Assembly (NCBI RefSeq): GCF_003123685.1
Contig: NZ_QCYJ01000175.1
Span: 1 to 64,000 of the forward strand
Length of the DNA: 64,000 nucleotides
Direction of reading: 5' to 3'
From: Nocardia aurea
GTDB lineage: Bacteria > Actinomycetota > Actinomycetes > Mycobacteriales > Mycobacteriaceae
The notes under the pieces were generated by a model, which made no database searches, was not told the origin of the DNA, and worked only from the letters and a program-made list of their open reading frames with translations. Position numbers and translations under genes: made by a program. Of the stretch, positions 1 through 9,011 are shown one piece after another. Positions within the stretch are counted from its first letter, which is position 1. Every line of letters begins with the position of its first letter.

Positions 1-91
1 GCCCGGTCCCATTCCGAACCCGGAAGCTAAGCCTGCCAGCGCCGATGGTACTGCACTCGACAGGGTGTGGGAGAGTAGGACACCGCCGGAA
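1..91 (+). rRNA. rrf: 5S ribosomal RNA, 3' part
   Basis: The first about 90 bases are the 3' three quarters of an actinobacterial 5S rRNA: the loop C/helix III region (CCATTCCGAACCCGGAAGCT), then GATGGTACTGC and the 3' strand with GAGAGTAGGACACCGCCGGA. The 5' end lies before the window. A strong hairpin terminator follows directly. This implies a complete rRNA operon to the left. The exact 3' end is estimated from family length. Confidence 0.95.
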
Positions 92-100
92 CATCGTTCA

Positions 101-133
101 CGATAGGGGACCCAGAATCTGGGTCCCCTATCG
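101..133 (+). terminator. Intrinsic terminator of the rRNA operon
   Basis: A perfect 14-bp inverted repeat, CGATAGGGGACCCA paired with TGGGTCCCCTATCG, surrounds a 5-nt loop. A short T-rich stretch (TCGTCGTTTG) follows. Its position ten bases past the 5S rRNA end marks it as the rRNA operon terminator. Confidence 0.9.
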
Positions 134-251
134 TCGTTTGAGCACCTTTTCGTGCTCCTCCACGTTGCCCCGTCCACGGCTAGAGCCCGGCGCGTGATTG
201 AATTTGCCATGGAGCCCGTAGCGGCCTCCGGAATCTCAGAAAGGGATCACC

Positions 252-2285
252 GTGTCGGAAGATAACGACGGTCGGAAGTCTTTCCGACGCGGCGACGGAT
301 CAGATCGTCCGTCCCGCGGAACCGGCGGCTCCGACGGCGGTCGTCCCGATCGCGGCGCGGGCCGTACCGGTTCGTCCGGTGGGCGCGGCGGCGACCAGCG
401 CGGTGGCTCCGGTGACCGCGGCGGGTACAACCGTGGTGGCTCGGGCGATCGTGACGGCGGCAGCCGAAGTGGCGGTTTCCAGCGCGGCGAGAATTCGGCG
501 CCCAGGGGCGGCTTCCGCCGCGGCGACGATTCAGGAAACCGCGGCGGTGATTCCCGTGGTGACAGCTCAGGTGAGCGCGGCGGTTTCAAACGCGGCGGCG
601 GTTCCGACGATCGCGGTGGTTATCAGCGCGAGTCCGGCCGCGGTGGCGGCTTCGGTCGTCCCGACTCCGGCGGCGACAACCGTGGCGGCTCCGCTGATCG
701 CGGTGGCCATCGTGACTCCGGCCAGGGTGGATTCAAACGCGGCGAATCGAGCGATCGCGGCGGTTACAGCCGTGGCGACTCCGGTGACCGTGGTGGTTCC
801 GGTCGCGGGAATTCGAGCGATCGAGGTGGATACAACCGCGACTCCGGTGGTCGTGACAGCAATGGGCGTAGCGGAGATTCCGCTGACCGTGGCGGCTATA
901 AACGAAGCAGCGATTCCGGTGACCGTGGCGGTTACAGCCGCGGTGGTGACTCCGATCGTGGCAGCAGCCGCGGAGGCGATTCCGGTGAGCGCGGTGGATT
1001 CAAGCGCGGCGGTGGCACCGGTGATCGCGGCGGTGACCGTGGTGGATTCAGCCGTGGTTCCGGCGAGCGGACCGGATCTTCGGGTCGTGATTCCGGTGAC
1101 CGTGGCGGGTTCAACCGCGGCGGGTCCGATCGTGGATCTCAGCGTCGCGACGACGACCGCGCGGGCACGCAGCGCGGTGGCGGTTATCAGCGCGGCGGCG
1201 ACGATCGCGGTGGGTTCCGGCGTGACTCGGAGGATCGGGGTGCGGCGAACCGCGGTACTTCCGGTGCCCGTTCCGATTCCGATCGCGGTGCGGATTCGCG
1301 TGAGCGCGGTGGGTTCAAACGTGCGAGTGATCGTGGCGGTTCCGAGCGTGGCTCCGATGACCGGGGTATGTCGAGCCGTGGTGGATCGGGCGAAGGCGCC
1401 GGTTCCGATCGCGGTGGGTTCAAACGCGGCGCGAGCGATCGTGGCGGCGAGAACCGCGGTGGTTCCGGCGAGCGCGGTGGTTTCCAGCGCGGTTCCGGTG
1501 ACCGTGGCGGCTTCGAACGACGCGACGGTGGTGACGACCGTCGACGTGGCGGTGAAGGCGCGCGTACCGGCGGCGGCCAGGGTGGCCGCGGCGGTGAGCG
1601 GCGTCCGCCTCGTCCGGAGGAACCGGATCTGCCCGATGACATCCAGGCTTCCGATCTCGACCCGGCGGTCCGCCGCGACCTGCTGAGTCTGGACAAGACC
1701 AATGCCGAAGCCGTCGCCAGGCACCTGGTGATGGCGGTGCGCCTCATCGACGACGATCCGCGACTGGCGTTGGCGCACGCACGCGCCGCTCGTCAGCGCG
1801 CCGGCCGCGTCGCCGTGGTCAGGGAGACCGCGGGAGTGACCGCCTATCACGCAGGCGAGTGGGCCGAGGCACTGTCGGAGTTGCGCACCGCGCGCCGCAT
1901 GTCGGGCGGTTCCGGACTGCTCGCCGTCATGGCGGACTGCGAACGTGGTCTCGGCCGCCCCGAGCGGGCGATCGAACTCGGTCGCAGCGACGAGGCCAGG
2001 GAACTGTCCGGTGACGAGGCAGCCGAACTCCGGATCGTCGTCGCCGGCGCCCGTATGGATCTCGGCGAGTTCGACCAGGCCGTGGTCACCCTGCAGGGCT
2101 CCGATCTCGACGCCTCCCGTACCGGCTCCTCCGCCGCCCGCCTGTTCTACGCGTACGCCGACGCCTTGGTCGCGGCGGGCCGTACAGCCGAAGGGCTGGA
2201 GTGGTTCCTCAATTCGGCCTCCGCGGATCTGGACGGCGAAACCGACGCCGAAGAGCGCGCTGCCGAACTCACCGGCGACCAGTAG
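252..2285 (+). CDS. TPR-fold protein with very long RGG-like N-terminus
   Basis: This 677-residue protein starts at GTG. Residues 1 to about 455 are low-complexity Gly/Arg/Ser/Asp, built from degenerate units such as SGDRGGYNRGG and GERGGFKRG, with no predicted fold. Residues about 460 to 670 form an Ala-rich helical domain with TPR-like helix pairs (ALSELRTARR, AVMADCERGLGRPERAIELG). Position and C-terminal domain match the M. tuberculosis Rv1691 TPR protein, which is only about 250 residues long. RGG tracts commonly bind RNA or drive condensation, so an RNA-associated role is inferred, not shown. The repeats create long spurious ORFs in other frames. Confidence 0.85.
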   Translation: MSEDNDGRKSFRRGDGSDRPSRGTGGSDGGRPDRGAGRTGSSGGRGGDQRGGSGDRGGYNRGGSGDRDGGSRSGGFQRGENSAPRGGFRRGDDSGNRGGDSRGDSSGERGGFKRGGGSDDRGGYQRESGRGGGFGRPDSGGDNRGGSADRGGHRDSGQGGFKRGESSDRGGYSRGDSGDRGGSGRGNSSDRGGYNRDSGGRDSNGRSGDSADRGGYKRSSDSGDRGGYSRGGDSDRGSSRGGDSGERGGFKRGGGTGDRGGDRGGFSRGSGERTGSSGRDSGDRGGFNRGGSDRGSQRRDDDRAGTQRGGGYQRGGDDRGGFRRDSEDRGAANRGTSGARSDSDRGADSRERGGFKRASDRGGSERGSDDRGMSSRGGSGEGAGSDRGGFKRGASDRGGENRGGSGERGGFQRGSGDRGGFERRDGGDDRRRGGEGARTGGGQGGRGGERRPPRPEEPDLPDDIQASDLDPAVRRDLLSLDKTNAEAVARHLVMAVRLIDDDPRLALAHARAARQRAGRVAVVRETAGVTAYHAGEWAEALSELRTARRMSGGSGLLAVMADCERGLGRPERAIELGRSDEARELSGDEAAELRIVVAGARMDLGEFDQAVVTLQGSDLDASRTGSSAARLFYAYADALVAAGRTAEGLEWFLNSASADLDGETDAEERAAELTGDQ

Positions 2286-2417
2286 TCGACCGGCTCTCCC
2301 GCCTGCGCCTGCTTGGCCAGATCCGAGAACCGCTGGACCGCGAGATCGAAACTGTGCCAGAAGAATTGGGACCGCAGGAGTCGAGGCTACGCTCTGTAGC
2401 ACCGGAACCACGAGCGG

Positions 2418-2570
2418 GTGACGGCACCGTCGCGCGTTATGCGGGCACTGTCGTGCATTATGCGTCGACCATTGTGCGTTCGATGACTGTCGTGCGTCGG
2501 TGACTGTTGTGCATCAGTGACTGTCGCGGGTTCGGTGGCTGCCGCATGTTCGGTGATCGACGCGCGCTCG
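2418..2570. repeat. Degenerate tandem repeat, 17-21 bp unit
   Basis: About eight imperfect copies run head to tail; the best conserved unit is TGACTGTCGTGCGTCGG, seen as TGACTGTTGTGCATCAG and TGACTGTCGCGGGTTCGG. Copies drift at both edges, so the boundaries are approximate. Confidence 0.55.
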
Positions 2571-2764
2571 CGACCGACTCGCGTTCCGTCGCTACCTGGC
2601 GTCGTCACCCGGGCACAGCCGTGGCCGATCGGGGCACGACGATGCTTGCCGTGGTGAGCGTTGGGCATTCGCGAAGTCCCTGTGGCCGTTGCTGGCCCGA
2701 GCGCCCGGCATTTCGCCGGAAGCTGCGAGATCCGGGTGCGGGCACCGTCCGCACGCATCCGATA

Positions 2765-2870
2765 TGGCTCGCGCGCGCCGAGTGGGCCTGAGCCTGACGA
2801 GTGGCTCGCGCCCGCCGAGTGGCCTGGGCGCGCGGAGTGGCCTGGGCCTGACGAGTTACATGGCCCGACG
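2765..2870. repeat. Degenerate direct repeats, about 18 bp unit
   Basis: Imperfect copies around CGAGTGGCCTGGGC recur about five times (CCGAGTGGGCCTGAGC, ACGAGTGGCTCGCGC, CCGAGTGGCCTGGGC, CGGAGTGGCCTGGGC, ACGAGTTACATGGCC). The repeats do not maintain a single reading frame that looks like protein. Boundaries are approximate. Confidence 0.5.
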
Positions 2871-3228
2871 ACCGACTCGATGGTTATCCGGCGCGGCGGT
2901 TTCCGCCGCAGTATTGCTCATCGATACCGGAGCGGCCGCGCTGCCTCCAGAATATCCCGAGTGTCCATAGAATTCGGTCGATAGCGGCGAATTCGCCTGC
3001 GTGACTTTTGTGAGAACTACGCGAATTGCTGTGAGGAATCACGATTCCCTCGATTCGGCGTCGTGGCCGGTTGACTTGCGTTTCTCGTTCAGTAAAGTGC
3101 GTTGCGTTGCAACCTATTTCGCCTGTAGAATGGCGAGAAGAATTCGCGGCGAAATGATTTTGCGACTCCGTCGAATCCGCACGGATCCGCCGCGGCAACA
3201 ACAACGCTCGCGAATATCTGGAGGAACC

Positions 3229-3882
3229 ATGAGTTCTCGAACCATCGGCCGGGCCGCTCTGAAAGGCATGCTGATCGGCGCGCTGTGCTCCGCGACTCTG
3301 CCCGTGTTCTGGTCGACGCAGGCGCAGGCCGATCCCGGGTGCGCCGATGTCGCCGTCGTGGTCGCACGTGGGACCAGCGAGCCAGGCGCGCTCGGCACGA
3401 TCGTCGGTGACCCGCTGTACGCGAAGGTGCGCGGCTCGGTCCAGGTCACGACCACCTCCTATGCCGTGGACTACCCGGCGAACCCGGCCGATCCGACTTC
3501 GGTGCGGAAGGGCGTGGCCGATGTCGTCGAGTACGTGACGGGTGCGTTGAACAAATGCCCGAATCAGCGTTTCGTGATGGTCGGCTATTCGGAGGGCGCC
3601 ATCGTCATGCACGGTGTTCTGGGTGAGGCGGCCCCGCTCGTCCCGTCGTCGGTCGCGCCGCTCGAATCCCGGTATCAGGCGCCGATCGTCGCGGTCGCGC
3701 TGTTCGGTGACCCCGGCCTCATCTGGCGGACGGGCGTGCCGCAGAGACATCGCGATCACACTCGGACCTATTGCACCTCGGGCGATCCGGTCTGCCAACT
3801 CGGTGGCGCTCTGCCGCTGGCGCACGTCGCCTACGGTGACGCCGTCGACGACGCGGCGGGATTCATCGCCGGGAAACTCTGA
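3229..3882 (+). CDS. Secreted cutinase-family serine esterase
   Basis: The 217-residue product starts at the ATG preceded by GGAGGA; longer readings lack an RBS. Residues 1 to about 35 are a Sec signal peptide (basic start, hydrophobic stretch ending in QAQA). The mature part has the alpha/beta-hydrolase cutinase pattern: ARGTSEPG near the oxyanion loop, the nucleophile motif GYSEGA, and late TSGDPVC and LAHVAY carrying the likely catalytic Asp and His. Cysteines at conserved positions suggest disulfides. Cutinase-like proteins of mycobacteria cleave lipid esters outside the cell; the real substrate here is unknown. The gene stands alone between two gene-free stretches. Confidence 0.93.
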   Translation: MSSRTIGRAALKGMLIGALCSATLPVFWSTQAQADPGCADVAVVVARGTSEPGALGTIVGDPLYAKVRGSVQVTTTSYAVDYPANPADPTSVRKGVADVVEYVTGALNKCPNQRFVMVGYSEGAIVMHGVLGEAAPLVPSSVAPLESRYQAPIVAVALFGDPGLIWRTGVPQRHRDHTRTYCTSGDPVCQLGGALPLAHVAYGDAVDDAAGFIAGKL

Positions 3883-4186
3883 CACCGCGCCACCGACACC
3901 GCGCAGACGGTGCGACGACCGGTGCTCGGCGTCGCGCGGCGACTGTCCGCCGTGTGACGTCGAGCACCGTCGTGGCGCAGGCCGACACCCGACCGCGACC
4001 GGCGACGTCGTCCGGCGATCGAATCGCGGGCGCGGCCCGTCGGTGCGCTGGCGTAGGGTGCGAGTCGTCTCGGTGCGCTGCCGGGACGGTCGGAACGGCG
4101 GTTGTGGGGGCGGACTGCCCCGTGTCGTGTTCGATCGGCACGAGGTGCGACCGGCGGGCGCCGATCGGCCAGGGAGTGAGAGTGGT
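3883..4186 (+). other. Gene-free spacer
   Basis: This spacer lies between the cutinase stop and the HAD phosphatase start. Reading frames are open because of GC bias, but none has an RBS plus protein-like composition. I see no repeat or clear hairpin. Confidence 0.5.
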
Positions 4187-5086
4187 GTGACGCGACTACG
4201 GGATCGCTATGAGGCCCTGCTGCTCGATCTGGACGGAACCCTGTACAGGGGTCCGGTGGTGATCGATGGCGCACCGGAGGCACTGGTCGACGACGTCGGC
4301 GGGCAGCGGCTCGTGTACGTCACCAACAATGCCAGCCGTGCCCCGAAGACGGTCGCCGAACATCTGAGCGAACTCGGTTTCCCCGCGAGTACCGACGATG
4401 TCGTGACCAGTGCGCAGGCGGCCGCGGGGCTGTTGGCCGAGCGTCTGGCTCCCGGCTCGACGGTGCTCGTCGTCGGGACCGATGATCTGGCCCGCGAGGT
4501 GGACGCCGTCGGGTTGACGTCGATCCGCCGCTTCGATGACGACGTTCCCGCCGCCGTGGTGCAGGGCCATTCGCCGCAGACGGCATGGCCGGATCTGGCC
4601 GAGGCGGCCTACGCCCTGCGCGCGGGCGCGCTGTGGGTCGCCGCCAACACCGACCGCACGCTGCCGAACGAGCGCGGTCTCGCGCCGGGTAACGGGTCGA
4701 TGGTCGCGGCTCTGGTCGCCGCCTCGGATCGGGAACCGATCGTCGCGGGCAAACCGTACGCGCCGTTGCTGGAGGACGCGCTGACGCGGGCAGGCACGCG
4801 CAGCGCGCTGGTGGTGGGGGATCGGATGGACACCGATATCGAGGGCGCGAACCGGGTCGGACTGGCATCGCTGCTGGTGCTCACCGGCGTCAGCACCCTG
4901 GACGAACTTCGCGCGGCCCCACCCGAACGGGTCCCGACATTCGTGGCCGACTCGCTGGCCGCGCTCAACCACCCGCCACTCGAATTCGATGTCGACGGCG
5001 ATCCGAGACAGGCGCTGGCCGAACTGTCGCTCGGCAATCCGGGCAGGGCGGTGACGGTCCGCGCGGTCGATTCGGAAATCCGATAG
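4187..5086 (+). CDS. HAD-superfamily phosphatase, Rv1692-like
   Basis: This 299-residue HAD (class IIA, NagD-like) phosphatase has motif I DLDGTLYRG (Asp nucleophile and acid/base Asp), motif II VTNNASR and motif III/IV GDRMDTDIEGA. GTG at 4187 is chosen because AGGGAG lies upstream and the fold begins here. By position and sequence it matches M. tuberculosis Rv1692, described as a glycerol 3-phosphate phosphatase in glycerophospholipid recycling. The product is shorter than Rv1692 (about 353 residues), and the segment after the HAD core is only about 50 residues. The substrate is inferred from orthology. It leads the series to recN. Confidence 0.88.
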   Translation: MTRLRDRYEALLLDLDGTLYRGPVVIDGAPEALVDDVGGQRLVYVTNNASRAPKTVAEHLSELGFPASTDDVVTSAQAAAGLLAERLAPGSTVLVVGTDDLAREVDAVGLTSIRRFDDDVPAAVVQGHSPQTAWPDLAEAAYALRAGALWVAANTDRTLPNERGLAPGNGSMVAALVAASDREPIVAGKPYAPLLEDALTRAGTRSALVVGDRMDTDIEGANRVGLASLLVLTGVSTLDELRAAPPERVPTFVADSLAALNHPPLEFDVDGDPRQALAELSLGNPGRAVTVRAVDSEIR

Positions 5087-5134
5087 CGTTGTCACCACGA
5101 TGAGTACTCCGAAACCCGCCCGAATGGACCCGGT

Positions 5135-5407
5135 ATGACCGCACCAGGCTCGAATGGACCCCGCCCCGGCGTCCCGCTGCCCGGTCGGCACCTGCCCGGC
5201 GCGCAGGGGCAGACGGAGCTCGCGGATCCGGCTCGGATCCGCGCCGAGATCGATGAACTGCTCGCCGAACTGGATTCCCGTCCGCGGTGGGGGACCCCGG
5301 CGGCGGACGGCGTCGAATCCGGCGCGGATATCACCCGCCGCGCCCGCATTCTGGAACAGGCGCACGATGTGCTCGTCCAGGCGCTCGCCACGGTGGACAA
5401 GATCTGA
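5135..5407 (+). CDS. Small conserved protein preceding tlyA
   Basis: The 90-residue product has a Pro/Gly-rich start and two amphipathic helices (RIRAEIDELLAELDSR and ILEQAHDVLVQALATVD). It has no signal peptide or membrane segment. It sits where M. tuberculosis has the small gene Rv1693, and the tlyA start follows one base after its stop, so the two are probably translationally coupled. Function is unknown. Confidence 0.75.
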   Translation: MTAPGSNGPRPGVPLPGRHLPGAQGQTELADPARIRAEIDELLAELDSRPRWGTPAADGVESGADITRRARILEQAHDVLVQALATVDKI

Positions 5408-5408
5408 G

Positions 5409-6230
5409 GTGGCCAGGCGTGCACGGGTGGACGCCGAACTCGTTCGCCGCGGGTTGGCTCGATCGCGAGAGCACGCGGTCGAGCTGATCGGCGCCGGCCG
5501 CGTCCTGATAGCCGGAACGGTCGCCGTGAAACCGGCGACCGCGGTGGAGACCGGCACCCCCCTGCTGGTGCGCGAGGAACCCGACGAGGTGTCGTGGGCA
5601 TCGCGGGGAGCGCACAAACTTCTCGGCGCGCTGGCGGCCTTCGAGCCGCTCGGTGTCGAGGTCGAGGGTAAGAGATGCCTGGACGCGGGCGCGTCGACCG
5701 GCGGTTTCACCGATGTGCTGCTGTCGAAGGGCGCGCGCGAGGTGGTCGCCGTCGACGTCGGTTACGGTCAGCTCGTCTGGCGGTTGCAGAGCGACGACAG
5801 GGTGAGGGTGCTCGACCGCACCAATGTGCGCACTCTGACGCCCGAACTCGTCGGCGGCACCGTGGACCTGGTGGTCGGCGATCTGTCGTTCATCTCGCTC
5901 GGACTGGTGCTGCCCGCGCTCGCCGCCTGCGTCGCGCCGGGAGCGGATCTGCTGCCCATGGTGAAACCCCAGTTCGAAGTGGGCAAGGACCGGGTCGGAA
6001 CCGGCGGCGTCGTCCGGGATCCCGGGTTGCGCGCGGAGGCGGTGCGCGAGGTCGCCAGGGTCGCGGCCGAGCACGGATTGCGGACCCTCGCGGCGGTGGC
6101 CAGCCCGCTGCCGGGACCTTCCGGCAATGTCGAATACTTCTTGTGGCTGCGCAGAGACGGACAGTTCGACTACGACGACGAGCAGGTCGCGGCCCTCGTC
6201 GAGCGTGCGGTTGAGGAGGGGCCACGGTGA
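5409..6230 (+). CDS. tlyA: 16S/23S rRNA 2'-O-methyltransferase TlyA
   Basis: This 273-residue protein starts at GTG one base after the previous stop. Residues 1-60 form an S4 RNA-binding domain (RARVDAELVRRGLARSREHA). A linker ending in SWASRGAHKLLGAL leads to an FtsJ/Rossmann methyltransferase with the SAM loop DAGASTGGFTDVLL, LVVGDLSFIS and the catalytic lysine segment MVKPQFEVG. TlyA methylates cytidine ribose in 16S (C1409) and 23S (C1920) rRNA, and its loss gives capreomycin resistance in M. tuberculosis. Its last four bases overlap nadK (GTGA), marking a coupled operon. Confidence 0.96.
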   Translation: MARRARVDAELVRRGLARSREHAVELIGAGRVLIAGTVAVKPATAVETGTPLLVREEPDEVSWASRGAHKLLGALAAFEPLGVEVEGKRCLDAGASTGGFTDVLLSKGAREVVAVDVGYGQLVWRLQSDDRVRVLDRTNVRTLTPELVGGTVDLVVGDLSFISLGLVLPALAACVAPGADLLPMVKPQFEVGKDRVGTGGVVRDPGLRAEAVREVARVAAEHGLRTLAAVASPLPGPSGNVEYFLWLRRDGQFDYDDEQVAALVERAVEEGPR

Positions 6231-7219
6231 ACGCGCCGACCGCGCACGGCAGGCGGGAGATCCTGCTCGTCTCACATCCCGGGCGCGCCGAGATCATCGA
6301 AACCGCGCACCGGGTCGCGAAGATCTTCGCCGACGCAGGTATCGGTCTGCGGGTACTCGCCGACGAGGCCGACAGCACCCGATTCGGATTCGAGGATCCC
6401 AGCGCCAGTGTGCGGGCCGTCGCCGAGCCGGGGGGCTATCCCGCGCGGGTGGTCCCGCACGATCCTGGCGCGGCGATCGGCTGCGAGATGGTGCTGGTGC
6501 TCGGCGGTGACGGCACCTTCCTGCGTGCCGCCGAGCTGGCGAGGCCCGCCGCGGTTCCGGTGCTCGGAATCAATCTGGGCCGCATCGGATTTCTCACCGA
6601 AGCCGAAGCAGAACACCTCGATGACGCGTTGGCGCAGGTGGTGCGCGGTGATTACCGGGTCGAGGATCGGATGACGATCGACGTGACGGTGCGCGTCGAC
6701 GACGAGATCGTGGAATCCGGCTGGGCGCTGAACGAGGCGAGTATCGAGAACGCCTCGCGGATGGGCGTACTCGAGGTGGTACTCGAAGTCGACGGCAGGC
6801 CGGTGTCCTCGTTCGGCTGCGACGGCATCCTGCTGTCCACCCCGACCGGTTCCACCGCCTACGCCTTCTCCGCGGGCGGCCCGGTGGTGTGGCCGGAACT
6901 GGAGGCACTGCTGGTGATTCCGAGCAATGCCCACGCGCTGTTCGCGCGGCCGCTGGTGACCAGTCCCGAATCCCGTATCGCGGTCGAGTCGGTGGCGACC
7001 GGACACGATGCGATAGTTTTCCTTGACGGCAGGCGCACCATCGCGCTGCCTCGTGGTGGCCGGGTGGAAGCGGTCCGTGGCGCGGAACCGGTGCGCTGGG
7101 TGCGATTGGATTCCGCGCCGTTCGCCGACCGGATGGTGCGCAAGTTCCAATTGCCCGTGACCGGCTGGCGTGGCCGACGGCGAACGGAGAGCACACGTGC
7201 TGACAGAGATCAGGATTGA
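6227..7219 (+). CDS. nadK: NAD kinase
   Basis: The 330-residue product phosphorylates NAD to NADP in the cytoplasm. It shows GGDGTFLRAAELA (diacylglycerol-kinase-like fold, catalytic Asp), NLGRIGFLTEAE and the substrate loop STPTGSTAYAFSAGGP. The GTG start overlaps the tlyA stop by four bases. The last 23 bases overlap recN, giving an Arg-rich tail. The order tlyA-nadK-recN is conserved in mycobacteria (Rv1694-Rv1696). Confidence 0.96.
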   Translation: MNAPTAHGRREILLVSHPGRAEIIETAHRVAKIFADAGIGLRVLADEADSTRFGFEDPSASVRAVAEPGGYPARVVPHDPGAAIGCEMVLVLGGDGTFLRAAELARPAAVPVLGINLGRIGFLTEAEAEHLDDALAQVVRGDYRVEDRMTIDVTVRVDDEIVESGWALNEASIENASRMGVLEVVLEVDGRPVSSFGCDGILLSTPTGSTAYAFSAGGPVVWPELEALLVIPSNAHALFARPLVTSPESRIAVESVATGHDAIVFLDGRRTIALPRGGRVEAVRGAEPVRWVRLDSAPFADRMVRKFQLPVTGWRGRRRTESTRADRDQD

Positions 7220-8966
7220 CGGCCTCGGCGTCATATCCACCGCCACCGCGCAGTTCCACGCGGGATTGACCGTGCTGACCGGCGAGACCGGTGCGGGTAA
7301 GACCATGGTCGTCACCAGCCTGCATCTGCTGAGCGGGGCACGCGCCGACGCGGGCCGGGTCAGGCTCGGCGCGCAGCGCGCGGTGGTGGAGGGCCGGTTC
7401 ACCGTCGACGATGTCAACGAGAGCGCCCGAGCCGACGTCGCCGGTGTGCTCGAATCGGCGGCGGCCGAACCCGACGACGACGGCAGCATCATCGCCGTGC
7501 GCACCGTGAACAGTGACGGACGTTCGCGCGCGCATCTCGGCGGCCGCGGTGTTCCCGCTTCGGTACTGGCCGAATTCACCGCGCCGCTGCTGACGGTGCA
7601 CGGCCAGAACGACCAGTTGCGGCTACAGCGGTCCGATCAGCAGTTGAACGCGCTCGATCAGTTCGCGGTCGACACCGTCGGGCCGCTGTTGGCGAAATAC
7701 CAGGTGTACCGGCGTTCCTGGCTCGACGCGCGCAACGAATTGCTCGAACGCACCGCGCGCAGTCGCGAACTCGCGCTGGAGGCCGATCGGCTCAAACATT
7801 CGCTCAACGAGATCGACTCCATCGCACCGGAACCCGGTGAGGACACGCGCATCGTGCACGAGGTGCGCAGGCTCAGCGATCTGGATTCGCTGCGCGAGGC
7901 CGCCGCGACGGCGCACGACGCGCTCGCGGGTCCGGCCGATTCGCCCGAAGCCGGTTCCGGCGCACTGGAATTGCTCGGAACGGCGCGCGGCCGCATCGAA
8001 TCGGCCGACGATCCCGCGCTCTCGGCGCTCGGTCCGCGACTGGGGGAGGCCATCGCCGTCGTCGTCGACCTGACCACCGAATTGAGCGGGTACCTGTCGG
8101 ATCTGCCGTCCGATCCCGGCGCGCTGGACTCCCTGCTGACCCGCCAGGCCGAACTGAAGTCCCTCACCCGCAAATACGCCCCGGATATCGACGGCGTCAT
8201 CGCCTGGGCCGAGGAATCGCGTACCCGGCTCGATTCGCTCGACGTCTCGGAGGAGACGCTGACCAAACTCGCCGCGGAGGTCGATATCGCCGCGGAGAAG
8301 GTCCGTGAATCGGCACGCAAGTTGACCGCGGCGCGAACCAAGGCCGCGGGCAAACTGGCGAACGCGGTCAGCGCGGAACTCGGCGGTCTGGCCATGGGTA
8401 AGGCGCGGCTGGAGGTCGAGGTCCGGCCGGTGCTCGCCGGCGCGCAGGATTCCTCGCCGCTGACCGTCGCGGGTAAGGAACTGCACGCGGGCGGCTCCGG
8501 TGTCGACGAGGTGGAGTTTCGACTGTCCGCGCATTCCGGCGCGCAGTCGCTGCCGCTGAGCAAGAGCGCCTCCGGTGGTGAGCTCTCCCGGGTGATGCTC
8601 GCGCTCGAAGTGGTGCTCTCCAGCTCCGACCACGGCGCGACGATGGTCTTCGACGAGGTCGACGCCGGTGTCGGTGGACGCGCGGCGGTGGAGATCGGGC
8701 GGCGCCTCGCCCGTCTGGCCCGTACCCACCAGGTGATCGTGGTGACCCACCTGCCCCAGGTGGCGGCCTTCGCGGACACCCACCTGGTGGTGCACAAATC
8801 CGACGACGGCGAGGGCGCGGTCGACAGCGGCGTGCGGACGTTGTCCGAGGACGAGCGGGTCATCGAATTGGCCCGGATGCTGGCGGGGCTGGACGATACC
8901 GAGACCGGTCGCGCGCACGCGGAGGAATTGCTGGAGACGGCGCGCGCCGAGCGAACCCCGGCCTGA
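7197..8966 (+). CDS. recN: DNA repair ATPase RecN
   Basis: The 589-residue SMC-like protein has Walker A GETGAGKT near residue 30, a central coiled-coil region (about residues 160-370), the ABC signature SASGGELSRVMLALE and Walker B TMVFDEVDAGVGG. GTG at 7197 (encoding MLTEIRIDGLG) is chosen because RecN proteins begin at this point. An upstream start would extend further into nadK. RecN acts in double-strand break repair. A hairpin terminator lies five bases after the stop. Confidence 0.96.
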   Translation: MLTEIRIDGLGVISTATAQFHAGLTVLTGETGAGKTMVVTSLHLLSGARADAGRVRLGAQRAVVEGRFTVDDVNESARADVAGVLESAAAEPDDDGSIIAVRTVNSDGRSRAHLGGRGVPASVLAEFTAPLLTVHGQNDQLRLQRSDQQLNALDQFAVDTVGPLLAKYQVYRRSWLDARNELLERTARSRELALEADRLKHSLNEIDSIAPEPGEDTRIVHEVRRLSDLDSLREAAATAHDALAGPADSPEAGSGALELLGTARGRIESADDPALSALGPRLGEAIAVVVDLTTELSGYLSDLPSDPGALDSLLTRQAELKSLTRKYAPDIDGVIAWAEESRTRLDSLDVSEETLTKLAAEVDIAAEKVRESARKLTAARTKAAGKLANAVSAELGGLAMGKARLEVEVRPVLAGAQDSSPLTVAGKELHAGGSGVDEVEFRLSAHSGAQSLPLSKSASGGELSRVMLALEVVLSSSDHGATMVFDEVDAGVGGRAAVEIGRRLARLARTHQVIVVTHLPQVAAFADTHLVVHKSDDGEGAVDSGVRTLSEDERVIELARMLAGLDDTETGRAHAEELLETARAERTPA

Positions 8967-8970
8967 CCTC

Positions 8971-8998
8971 GGAACCCCTCGCACGAGGGAGGGGTTCC
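8971..8998. terminator. Bidirectional hairpin terminator after recN
   Basis: The stem GGAACCCCTC/GAGGGGTTCC (10 bp) carries an 8-nt loop. It lies between the convergent recN and SRPBCC genes and can serve both. Confidence 0.75.
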
Positions 8999-9011
8999 GG
9001 GGGCTATCGGG

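Larger units (their letters stand above)
2286..3228 (+). other. Gene-free region with degenerate repeats
   Basis: No convincing gene is present in this stretch between the TPR gene and the cutinase gene. Possible reading frames are short, mutually overlapping and unlike proteins. It contains two tracts of imperfect 17-21 bp direct repeats, listed separately. The last about 230 bases are less GC-rich and presumably hold the cutinase promoter. Confidence 0.6.

Noticed and set aside
567..2411. Long open frames antisense to or in other frames of the TPR gene
   Set aside because: They arise from the repetitive, GC-biased codons of the RGG tract; products are low-complexity and lack an RBS.
2201..2984. 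Several 90-120 codon frames in the spacer before the cutinase gene
   Set aside because: They overlap each other on both strands, run through the degenerate repeats and show no RBS or domain.
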